64,000 bases of DNA from NCBI GenBank assembly GCA_031216915.1, contig CM062296.1, positions 663,463,838 to 663,527,837 on the forward strand. Direction: 5' to 3'. The stretch comes from Pictodentalium vernedei. Its lineage: Eukaryota; Mollusca; Scaphopoda; Dentaliida; Dentaliidae. The position numbers were made by a program, and so were the translations under genes. Shown piece by piece: positions 54,679 through 64,000 of the stretch (its first letter is position 1; each line of letters begins with the position of its first letter). The notes beneath the pieces were generated by a model. The model worked only from the letters and a program-made list of their open reading frames with translations. It made no database searches and was not told the DNA's origin.

Positions 54679-57446
54679 ATGTCTTCCAACAGTGTGCCTC
54701 CGTCGTCACAATTAATGAAGGGCTAGCGGAAAAGTGCTCATGTAAATACGCCAATTGCCTAAGAGGACCCTAGTAGGTTCGACGGCCTTTGACGTCCGCT
54801 AGCTCGCCCGGTGTAGCGTCCATTCATCGAATGGTTCGGCAGCCGGGTTCGTCCGTTGCGGTCTAGAAGGAGTTTTGGGGTGATGCGAGCACTATAAATC
54901 AACCAAATGCACACCCAGTGACGGCGGATTAGAGGGAGAACGGAGGAAGCCTTTTAGTCCGGTTCATAGCTCGTTCTGGTCCATCCGGACGGCGAGTGAG
55001 AGAGGCCCCTCTCTCGTACAACAACATCTGGCCCCAGATGTTGTGGTACAAAATGTTTCGCATTCGGAGCATACGTCCGTCGCTCGGGACGCTCCGACAT
55101 ATAGGCAGTCCGGAGTAGACTGTCAATAAGGCTTCCTCATTCTCATGGTAGCGCACACGACCGCTCTTGGCTACGTGACCTCGGATATCCAGTCAGCTTC
55201 GCCAGTCAGAGAATCATCGGCGACCAGGTCACACCATCCGGTAGCCAGGGACACGAGGCCTGCAGACTCCGGACGTTCGCATAGGAAAGTGTGCGGGAGT
55301 CAACGTACTCGGAGCTTCCGGCGGCAATGCATCGTAAGACCGCTACTGCACAGGCCTCGGGAACGGAATGCTTTCCTAAATAGCACAGCTTATCGCAGCA
55401 TCCCAGCATCAACTGAATCTGTCGCATATTTTTTATCCGACGATGCTGGGTCGGGACGCTCCGCAGAAGCGGGTATGGACGTCCGAAAATTTCATCCGGT
55501 CCGACGGGATACCGAAAGGGATTTGGAGGATTTCGAGCTTTCCCTTTCGGAACAACATATGCTGTTGTGTATGTCATCTGACTTGATCTTCTACAGCTTC
55601 TTTCGTCGGACCAGAATGCTGCGATGCCGGATAAGAAACTGATAGCGTCGGTGGACTTAGAAATTTTTGGTTCGGTTCAGGGACATCGTCCCTCAGTTCC
55701 GACATAGTCCAATAATGTCACACAAACTTTCGAATTATTGAACGACGCTATATATATATTATTATTATATGCTTGCTATTACCAAGCATTTCTGGTTTCT
55801 TGTTCGCAAAGTTACGGAGATGTCTTTCAAAAGTGTGTCTCTGTCGTCATAGTTAATGAAGAGCTAGCGGCAATAAGTGCTCATGGAATATGTCTATCGC
55901 CTAAGAGGTCCCTTGTAGGATTGACGGAGTGACATTCGCTAGCTCACCCGGTGTAGCGTACATTCATCGAATGGTTCGGCTGCCGGGTTCGTCCGTTGCG
56001 GTCTAGGAAGGAGATTTGGGTGATGCGAGCACTATAATTACTTAGTACTCACCCAGTGACGGCGGATTGAGGACAGATCGGAGGAAGCCTGTTAGTCCGG
56101 TTCCTGGCTTGTCCAGGTCCATCCGGGCTGTGAGCGAGAGAGGTCCCTCTCTCGTCCAACAACATAGGGGACCGCATGTTGTGGTTCAGATATTTTACAT
56201 TCGGAGCATATGTCTGTCGGTCGGGACGCTCCTTTATATTGACAGTCCGAGAGACTGTCGATAATGCTTCCTCATCCTCACAGCAGGGCACACGACCGCA
56301 CATTGGCTACGTGACCTCGAGTATCCGATCAGTTTCGTCATTCAGTGATTCCACGGCGAATAGGTCACACCATCCGGTAGCCAAGGGACACGAGGCCTAT
56401 ACACTCCGTTCGCTCGCATATTAGTAGTATGCACGGGGTAACGATCACGGAGCTTCCAGCGGCAATGCATTGTAGGACCGCTTCTCCACAGGCCTCAGTG
56501 ACGGACGTGCTATCCGAGTTAGCACAGTTTTTTCACAGCATCCCAGCAATCGACAGTTTCTTAGTCGAATCAGGAATTATCTGACGGCGCTGGGTCGGTG
56601 CGGTCCGCAGTTGCATCAGTTACGGATGACCGAACGCTTTATAGGGTCCGACAGGATGGCGAAAGGGATTCGAAAGATTTCGAGTTTTCCCTTTCGTAGC
56701 ATCGGAAGCTGCCATTCATATCTTCTGGCATTATCTTCCAGTGATTGTTATTTCGGACTACATTGCTGCGATGTTGGATAAGAGACTTATAGCGTCATTG
56801 GACACGGAATTTTGGATCGGTTCAGGGACATTGTCCCTGACTTACCGGCACAGTCCAATAATGTCATTAGAACATGTGTATTATTTATCGACGCTATATA
56901 TGCATATAAGCCTGCTACCAAGCATGATAGTTTAGTTTCTTGTCCGCAATGCTCATTTCTGCCTTTTTATCATTTATACGAATAATTTATTTTGGCAGAG
57001 CAGGGCATACCGAGAGTTCATATGCGTCTAGACGGCGTGGTTAAAGACTGGAAATATTCTTTTTCGCTGTCTATGTCTTTTCCAACCACAATGTTGGAAA
57101 CGACAATGATGTCTAGTAGACTTAACTTAGACGCTTTATCATACGTAATCCACCTTACTGAGGCGTTATCATTACGTCTTCAAGAAAAGAATTACGAGAT
57201 ATTATCCTCAATGTGATTTCTTTTGAGGGCAGTAGTTTGTTCACGTATAACTCCGCCCTTCAGTGGCTGATTGGAGTTGGTTAGACGTGACGCAGCCCTA
57301 GCTACATCCACGCGCGTGGATAGTAAGGTGAAGAACTCTCTCAGAGTCGCTTCGTTCTCGGAGAAGCTTCTCTTCAACGGCAACTTTTCAGCAATCCATG
57401 AATTGCTTGATTTACACGTTCTCTTGTCTATATAGTGTTGCAAGAG
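54679..57446 (+). pseudogene. Degenerate gag-like ORF1 of DIRS-6, duplicated
   Basis: Units 54679-55819 and 55820-about 56940. The 165-codon stretch at 55145-55642 is the longest open gag piece among the + strand copies. The gag C-terminal part with LNLDALSYVIHLTEAL is at 56992-57216. Frameshifts separate all pieces. Confidence 0.7.
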
Positions 57447-59333
57447 ATTCAGACTGGGGCAAACATTCGGTGGTTGAATCAGAGAATGCCACTGCAGTTG
57501 CCGGATCCGAGTGTTATAATTATGACGGTTGCCAGTCAAACAGGTTGGGATATAATATTGATCCCAACGGATTCGAAGTGCCAGGATCTTTGGGTTCCGC
57601 AGTCTCTAAGCAAGCACTTATCTTCCGAGGAATAATGTTTTTTAGGCTTGCTTTATGTCATTGGATGAACATTATTCAGAAACGCATGTCCAAATCCTGT
57701 CTGTTAATTCGACAGTAGTGGCGTACCTCCGGAACCAGGGAGGCACTCATTCGTTTCCGTTATTCAATTTAATGGAAAGAATCTTTCTGTTTGTTATAGT
57801 ACACCAAGTTCTGTTTCGGTCCGTCATATTCCGGGTCGTCTGATTGTTTTACCGGACTCCCGTTCACTTATGGGTCGCTTGTTGCCATCAGAATGGACTC
57901 TCAACAAACAAGTATTCAATCAGATTTGCTATCAATGGGAGCGCCCAATGATAATTTATTTACGACACAGCTTGCTAATCAATTGCAGACGTATGTGTTT
58001 GCTTGTCCGGATCTCTGAGCTAATGTTGTTAACGCTCTATTGATCTAATAGGACGGAATGATAGGATATGCGTATCCTCCGGCGCTGTTGTTTCAGCAGG
58101 TATTGCTAAGATAAACAACCACAATACATTTCTGTTGATAGCATCTCTGTCTTCACAGAGACCGTGGGTAAATTTACTCTGATGTCTACTGTGGGACTTA
58201 ACGCGAAATCTTCCTCAATGAGGATCTTTTTTCGCTGGGTAAAATCGTGTCATCTTTATCACAACCCGCAAGGTCGCAACCTTCTCGTATTCCGTTGTGT
58301 GGTCCGTATTGCATTCTAAGCATTGTACTGGACGAGCTTTGGACGCGATTTCTTACTATAGGAGATCCTCTTCTTCGCTATTCTATGCGGCTAAAGTGAA
58401 GGCTCTTCCGTCGTTGGTGTAGGGATCACTATGTTCATATTGTTGATCCCTCCATACTACTCATTGCAACTTTTTAGTATACTTGTTTGTCAAGATCTAC
58501 TGCAGCCTGTTATTATTAAGGTTATAGGTTTATGTTACCTCATACCTATGCACTCTATGATAGTTTACAATTGAGTCTTATGTCTCTTTATCTAAGTCAG
58601 TTAGTAACTTTTTGATAAATAGACTTAGAATCATTAGACTAAATTCCTATATGGAATTTAATTTCGGTTCTTATTTTAGCTAAGTAATCATTTGAGCCTC
58701 TGGAAACAGTAGTTTTCAAATTCTGACATTTTAGACAGTAATTCTGTTGGTTTCTCTTTTACTGAAGAGTCAGTGAGTTTCATGCACTATCGGTGGATGA
58801 TTTTCACTTTCGTAGTTTTGGAATCACTACTTCCTTTACTATTTAGGTTGGATTTTTGCATAAGAGTTAGGCTCTTAATATCCGGATCCTATTGTTATTA
58901 AGGTCCTTCCATCTTCGTACGGGCATAGGCCTTTACTCTGTCCGGTTAGAGTTTATGTATTTATAAACAGATATCTGTTTATTACTACGGGCGTAAACTT
59001 CTTCTGTCTTTGATGCCTATTAGAAGGACGTTACGCTCCATTCTATTGCTAATGGATTCAATTAACTATCGATACTGCTTATGGTATATCTTTGACTCAG
59101 CAGTTGTGTTTGAGATTTCGGCTCATGAAGTAAGAGTTCTTCTACATCTTGGGCTTACATTAATAGTGTCGCTATTATAGATTTTTGAAGGCTGCTCATT
59201 GCGCTCAGCCATCCACATTCATGAATTTTTTATCTCAGAAATATTGAGTCCATTTCTGGAGGCCTCTATTGTTAGGTCTATTAGCTACTGCTCAGAATGT
59301 CATTCACTTAACAGTTGCTACTATAGCTAGGTA
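57447..59333 (+). pseudogene. RT tail-RNase H-YR remnant of DIRS-6
   Basis: RT tail/RNase H start RMPLQLPDPSVIIMTVASQ then TGWDIILIPTDSK (57435-57635), with Val in place of the TDAS Asp; STVVAYLRNQGGTHSF (57655-57843); WERPM near 57940; YR core-binding DPLLRYSMRLKWRLFRRWC near 58370-58425; HEVR near 59120. No RT palm. Confidence 0.84.
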
Positions 59334-59399
59334 GGCTGTCTGTTTCGGCAGTGACTCCGTTCTGCTGCCCTCTTCGCTCTGGGCTATTTGACCCAGGGC

Positions 59400-59421
59400 A
59401 AAAAAAAGGGGGGAGGGAGGG
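59400..59421 (+). other. Purine tract of DIRS-6
   Basis: 'aaaaaaaggggggaggga': the shortest G run of the set. Confidence 0.55.
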
Positions 59422-59884
59422 TGTTCCCTTGGGTCACCTGTTTTACTATGAAAACAAGGGGATACCTCCTCCGGAGTTAGTAATTCTGAGCTGTTATTGG
59501 GATGGTTGTTTAGTGAGAAGTTTATGTTTTAAAGTCTTAGTTTTTAAAGTATAGCTTTTGAATATAGCACGTGTCAACGGACATGATTATGCAATCCTCA
59601 GACACTTTTAAGGAGTATAAAGAGTCTCTATTCTCTAGACTTACTTTATTTATTGGCTTACTTTAAAAATTATTAGTATAAGGATTATACTAGATATTAA
59701 TAGAGTACATGGATGTTTGATGCTCAATTTTGGAAGGTGTTGTATCTTTCTAATTTATCATAAATAAGAAAGATACATGTAAGGCCTAATACTTCTTTTT
59801 CCCTAGAGGGGATGACTCTATTTTATATTATTGAGCGTATTCCATCTTGCTGTATGTCCTTGGCCCTCCAGCCTTTTTACTATT

Positions 59885-59973
59885 CAGCTATGTCTGGGTC
59901 ATTGGTACAGTATAAAAATGTTAAAAAATTTATAGTAATTTATATATTTTTTATACTTACCAATGACCCAGAC
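59885..59973 (+). repeat. DIRS-6 ICR
   Basis: Joint at 59919|59920 between the complements of the two ends. Confidence 0.92.
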
Positions 59974-60048
59974 GGGGATGGCCCTCCCAGGAGTTGGGAA
60001 CTCTCACCTCCCCGCTGAGTACATAGCGCTTACCAGGCACTGGTTATT

Positions 60049-60237
60049 AGAATGATTAATGGCGCCAATTTCGGAACGTCCTTGACACTGCGCATGCGCA
60101 GTAGAGGTGAAGTGTGGAGGGCCATTCAGGACATGTTTTCTTTGGTTTTAGATGCAAATTTTGGGGATTGGGGGGCAAAATTTGTGTTTGGCCCTATATT
60201 TTAAGAGTTAGCACCAGCTATGTTTGGGTCATTGGTA
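60049..60237 (+). repeat. DIRS-6 right ITR
   Basis: Inverted match to 53355-53543. Confidence 0.9.
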
Positions 60238-60319
60238 AGTATAAAAAATATATAAATTACTATAAATTTTTTAACTTTTTCACATTTTTTTCTGTTATAC
60301 TTTCTTTTTTGACTCAGTA

Positions 60320-62041
60320 TATAATGTCCAAACACAAAACTATGTAACATACCTTCAATACAAATTTTACATCTTAATTGCATAGATTTTTGTGTTACCT
60401 CATGTTAATTAAATAAAAGATCTTGTGATATATCAGGAAATTATTCTGATAGTCAGTGATAATCACCAAATTCCCCTTGTTTGTAGACCTATCTGTCTTC
60501 AGTTCATCCCATATAGGAATTTAAGCTATTATATATTGTTTGACAGAAGTCAATGAGCTCTGTGCAACAAGATATAATGAAATGAATGCTCAGTTTTTCT
60601 CTAGAAAGCAGGAACATTACTCAATTTCTGTTAATCAAATATTCCAATTAACTGAATCATTTTTATTGGAAATGTGACTATTCAATTAACAGGGTTTTAT
60701 TGCAGTGTTGAAAGAGTTAAGTAACTGGTTGACAAGCCTGAAAATAATTTTCATTGCGCTTCCAGACAAAATGTCAGACACCAAATGAATCAATTTCTGT
60801 TATTTAAGAATGATATCTGACATTTTACAAAATGGACTTTGAGTATTTCGAAATAATGTGTTTTGGGTGTACATGTACCTTCATCTTAAAACTGCCCAGA
60901 ATTCATCCAATCATACCTTATTTGGCAGGAGTCAATGAGCCCTGCCAAACAAGGTATGATTGGTTTCATTCTGAATTGGAACCGAATATTACCCTTTAGA
61001 CATAATTTAGACACATGTATTGCTATATCAAATCTTATTCCTTCACATGCTGTTAATACTGATGAGCTGTGCAGACACTTTCTTCACACTTCCCAACTTG
61101 CCAGGACCAGAAATCACAATAATCATTAATTTTAGACTTGCTAGTTGTGTGCATGATTTCCAGCATGTATGATGTCCTGATCACTGAACTTCATTGATAA
61201 TTTTGGCATCAGACCTTTTGACTGATGATTTTAAACCTCAGTCAGACATTGGCCTTTTTGTACCTGACATTGTCCTTGTCTGACCACTTATTTTCTTGAA
61301 AACTGGTTAACCATTTGGTTATAACAGTTCCACCACTCATAAACCACCGTCCCTTTAGAACAGAGAATATGCATATGCTAAGATGTTAAAATGCAATGGA
61401 AATATTTTTTATTTGTAGATTCAGACAGTGAGGAAAACTCATAATGGAATTGATACAAATCTTGCATAAAATAAATGCTCATGCCTGACCCCCCAAAAAT
61501 ACAAATAAAATAAACAAATGTTTTGTTTTGGTTACATACCAAAAAAGTAGGGGTGGTTGGTCAGTCATTTTTGTGAGGTGGGAGGGGCCAGATAAATACT
61601 GAATACTCTCATCAGAAATGCGATATCCCATACCATAGCCATTGATGCATATACTGCATAAATATTATCGCTTTTGTAGCGATGATGATGCATGAAGTTT
61701 TGCATCATTGGCAAATATAGCATTGTCAAACAGTGTTGTCAGTGGAATAAATCTATTTCTGTGCTGTGCTTTATTGATCACATAACTTCAGAAGAAATAT
61801 ATTGTCAGAGATGATGTGTTCCATTCACTATAAATGGTAAACTCTGATCTGCAAGGCACTTTCAATACAGTGAATTTACATTTTTATAACTAGGTAAATC
61901 TTTTCTTTTCAAGTGCTCAAAAAAAAAGATTTGGGTTGGGCCTAATTATTTGGGTCAGGAGAGAAATTGGACCATTTTTTCCCTTAGCTGTATGTAAATC
62001 TCACATAAAATACTCAGGCCTGATGATCAGACTCAAGTATT
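60320..62041. other. AK9 intron; hairpin at 60907-60963
   Basis: Arms 60907-60929 and 60941-60963 pair over 23 bases with one mismatch around an 11-base loop 'agtcaatgagc'. A degraded relative lies at about 60525-60585 ('...gtttgacag aagtcaatgag ctctgtgcaac...'), so this is a small foldback family. No exon or transposon was recognised in the rest. Confidence 0.55.
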
Positions 62042-62284
62042 TTAACCCTTTACCTAACATGAAAAGCAGACGACACTTGCAAAAAAAATTCTTGAATAAC
62101 TAATTTTTTTCAATTTTTGTCTCAAAAACATAGGTTATGGCCCCTCATTGGAATGAACTCGTTCCAATGAGGGGTCATCACCTATGTTTTTGAGACAAAA
62201 AATGAAAAAATAATGAAAATTAATTGGCGATTTTTGAGAATAGCGCTGGCCAATTTTTGGGCCGTTATGTTGGGTAAAGGGTTA
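62042..62284. mobile_element. Palindromic TTAACCCTTTACC MITE (intact copy)
   Basis: Ends 'ttaaccctttacctaaca' and '(g)ttgggtaaagggtta'. The central hairpin pairs 'gtctcaaaaacataggt' (about 62119) with its complement ending about 62192, around 'cattggaatgaactcgttccaatg'. It supplies the empty-site reference for the DIRS-5 insertion. Confidence 0.82.
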
Positions 62285-62894
62285 TACAAGATTGCATAAG
62301 TTACATTCTTTATATTTCTCATTGTCTGAATCCTCTAATACAATATTTCCACACACCCGTCATGAGTGAGTGGTTCACTGGTAGTGAAAATTGTAATCGT
62401 GAAAAGCTTATAACCATTCCAGTACAGGAGAGTGGTCTTTTTTGCCATTGGTCCCTGGATTGTTCCTCAGTCAGGAAAGTTCTCAAGGTATCCTAACACT
62501 GTCTGGCAGAATCAGTTGTGGGGTTGATGATGTCACAGCATACTGTCCTATCGGTTGGTGACGTAAAATGGCTGTACCCTGTGCAAAGTGAAAGATGATC
62601 CATGCAGGTGAAAGATCCCTTTATAGTAATGAAGAAGAGCTAGGCCACAAAGATGTCACTACAGAGGTCATCCCACATACCTGCACCATTGGGCCAAGGA
62701 GAGGCGTTAATATAAGTTGTATAAGTTGCTTGCTAATCCTTGTAAAATAGATGAGCTTAAAACTTAAAACTTCTAATACAGGTTACTCTTGTTAATCATT
62801 TCAACACTATTGCATAAATCTTATTTTCACCCTTCATGAATGACTGGATGATGTTTTTTCCTAAGGCCCAATTCTGGATTGAAAGATTAGCACT
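62285..62894. other. AK9 intron, unrecognised moderately complex sequence
   Basis: Higher complexity than its surroundings between about 62345 and 62720 (for example 'ttggtgacgtaaaatggctg', 'ggtgaaagatccctttatag'), suggesting an old interspersed repeat. No open frame and no family I can name. Confidence 0.35.
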
Positions 62895-63117
62895 TTAATC
62901 CTTTGTCCAATGCACACGATATCAAAATTTGTAATTTTTATTATGTTTATGTTCAAATTTGTCACAAAATTTTAACAAAACCATATCATGTGACTCCTCA
63001 TTGGAATGGGCTGGAAATAAGGGGTCACATGATATGGTTTTGTCGAAATATATTTTCAGCTGCTCAATTTGTAAATTACATGGGTGGATGCAGCTGATTC
63101 ATTAGCCAAAGGGTTAA
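62895..63117. mobile_element. Palindromic MITE, diverged TTAATCCTTTGTCC subfamily
   Basis: Ends 'ttaatcctttgtccaatg' and 'attagccaaagggttaa'. Central hairpin arms 'caaaaccatatcatgtgac' and its complement surround 'tcctcattggaatgggctgg'. Same layout as the TTAACCCTTTACC family with different arms; a left-arm fragment is at about 1449-1500. Confidence 0.72.
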
Positions 63118-64000
63118 ATCCTGAATGCATAAATTTCTACATACAGAAAATATGGCCATTGATGGGCAGTCAACCCAGTGATCAGCAATTTGGTAAAGAG
63201 ATTAAGTTATAAACTAATCTACAGTCCTACTCAGTACCGAAAGGGTTAAACACCTGTTTATTTTAAATGTACCTAAACAATTATTTCAAGAAATGTTAAT
63301 TATCACAAGACAATAAAAAAGTAGTATTATCTTTAAATTAAAGTCAAAACGTCTCTATCTCTTGGCACACATTACATTACATATTAACCTTCACTTCCCC
63401 TATCTTTTCAACATACTTTATGTAGAAACTTTATCTTTAATCCTATTCCTAGATTTTTTACCACATTGGCACTACGCAATTTAAAAATATCTTCCAAGTC
63501 CCCACAAAGTAGATCTTCTGTTTCTCAGGCCATTTTTGTAAAATTGCATGTGGGTGGGGTTTTTTTTTATTTTATTTTTAATTTTTTTTAATTGTTTCTT
63601 TGGCAACAAAAGTTCATGTTCTTGATTTGTTTTATGTTTTAGGCCTCATAATCTACAGAATAGCATGGGTGGTGGTGTATTTCATCCCTTGAGTGCAAGA
63701 AGGCTTTGCAATGCTAAACCAGTGATCAGCAATTTGGTAAAGAGATTAAGTTATAAACTAATCTACAAGCATTGCAAAGCTTTCTTGAACTCAAGGGACA
63801 AATTTATCAATTTTATTAACTTGGGTAAAATATCAAACATAAACCATTTAATTTTAATTTTTTTGAGTTTGCATTGGTTATAAAAAGAGAGCAAGCGACA
63901 GCCAAAAGGACTATTTGGGAGAGCCTGAGAAACAAATTTTAAACTTTTTTAGGCCTTATTCCTAGATTTTTTTATCACATAGGCACTACACAATTTAAAA
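63118..64000. repeat. Direct repeats and a 30-bp foldback at window end
   Basis: A 49-bp sequence at 63175-63223 recurs exactly at 63719-63767. 'attcctagatttttt...cactacgcaatttaaaa' (63442-63487) recurs at 63955-64000. The spacings (544 and 513 bp) suggest two copies of a ~0.5-kb unit. The second 49-bp copy lies in the loop of a foldback with 30-bp arms 63686-63715 and 63768-63797. Confidence 0.6.

Larger units (their letters stand above)
53343..60275 (+). mobile_element. DIRS-6: RT-less DIRS copy nested in Tc1
   Basis: 6,933 bp, two gag units, same deletion joint and ICR. It shares the undeleted gag segments of DIRS-3 (about 55560-55620 and 56090-56155). Flanks 'tatgctat' and 'tttttcac' fit the AT^TTT pattern of the other insertions. 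It must be younger than the Tc1 copy it splits. Confidence 0.93.
52106..60317 (-). mobile_element. Tc1-family DNA transposon split by DIRS-6
   Basis: Inverted ends 'ctgagtcaaaaaagaaagt' (52106) and 'actttcttttttgactcag' (to 60317), each flanked by the TA target (52104-52105, 60318-60319). Without DIRS-6 (53343-60275) the element is 52106-53342 plus 60276-60317, about 1.28 kb, the usual Tc1 size. It carries a transposase pseudogene on the minus strand. Confidence 0.88.

Noticed and set aside
61400..61445. Possible AK9 exon after 'tttatttgtag' (DSDSEENS)
   Set aside because: Stops after a few codons, no donor follows, and the acidic peptide does not match the region expected after exon C.

Overview
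This is animal (metazoan) nuclear DNA. It holds three consecutive exons of one host gene, on the + strand, spread over about 44 kb of AT-rich, repeat-packed intron. The exons (1091-1332, 33812-33992, 44666-44822) join in phase and encode an internal part of adenylate kinase 9 (AK9), including the P-loop GPPLSGKT. The introns are 32.5 kb, 10.7 kb and more than 19 kb. Intron-rich AK9, tRNA-derived SINEs, a Tc1 element, hAT-like MITEs and many DIRS elements suggest an invertebrate (lophotrochozoan or invertebrate deuterostome). I cannot fix the phylum from sequence alone.

About 64% of the window is six copies of one DIRS-order tyrosine-recombinase retrotransposon family: 1711-8689, 12313-19317, 19318-26230 and, after the array, 35276-42470 (minus strand), 44940-50767 and 53343-60275. 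Each has about 189-bp inverted terminal repeats (ITRs) and, just inside the right ITR, an internal complementary region (ICR). The ICR equals the reverse complements of the two element ends joined together, so it records the circle junction and defines the ends to the base. All copies are dead. The five + strand copies share one internal deletion that joins gag to the end of the reverse transcriptase (RT) and the RNase H, so they have no RT palm. The minus-strand copy has a different RT deletion. Copies 2 and 3 abut head to tail with no base between them, yet belong to different sublineages.

Layout. 1-1710: partial and complete MITEs, AK9 exon A. 1711-8689: DIRS-1. 8690-12312: decayed repeats and a 1.47-kb non-autonomous hAT element with an 8-bp TSD. 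12313-26230: tandem DIRS-2/DIRS-3. 26231-28770: unremarkable intron, palindromic MITEs, one SINE nested in a MITE. 28822-33712: a 4.9-kb element made of about 28 tandem copies of a ~165-bp unit with higher-order structure. 33812-33992: AK9 exon B. 35276-42470: DIRS-4, itself carrying a 1-kb repeat-bearing foldback element. 43018-44295: SINE tail and 5'-truncated LINE. 44666-44822: AK9 exon C. 44877-50936: palindromic MITE split by DIRS-5. 51091-51446: full SINE with TSDs. 52106-60317: Tc1 transposon split by DIRS-6. 60320-64000: intron with MITEs and foldbacks; no further AK9 exon was recognised.

The most interesting system here is the RT-less DIRS family: copies that share the same disabling deletion were still multiplied, presumably by enzymes supplied in trans, and were inserted without target duplication at AT^TTT sites, in one case exactly at the end of another copy.
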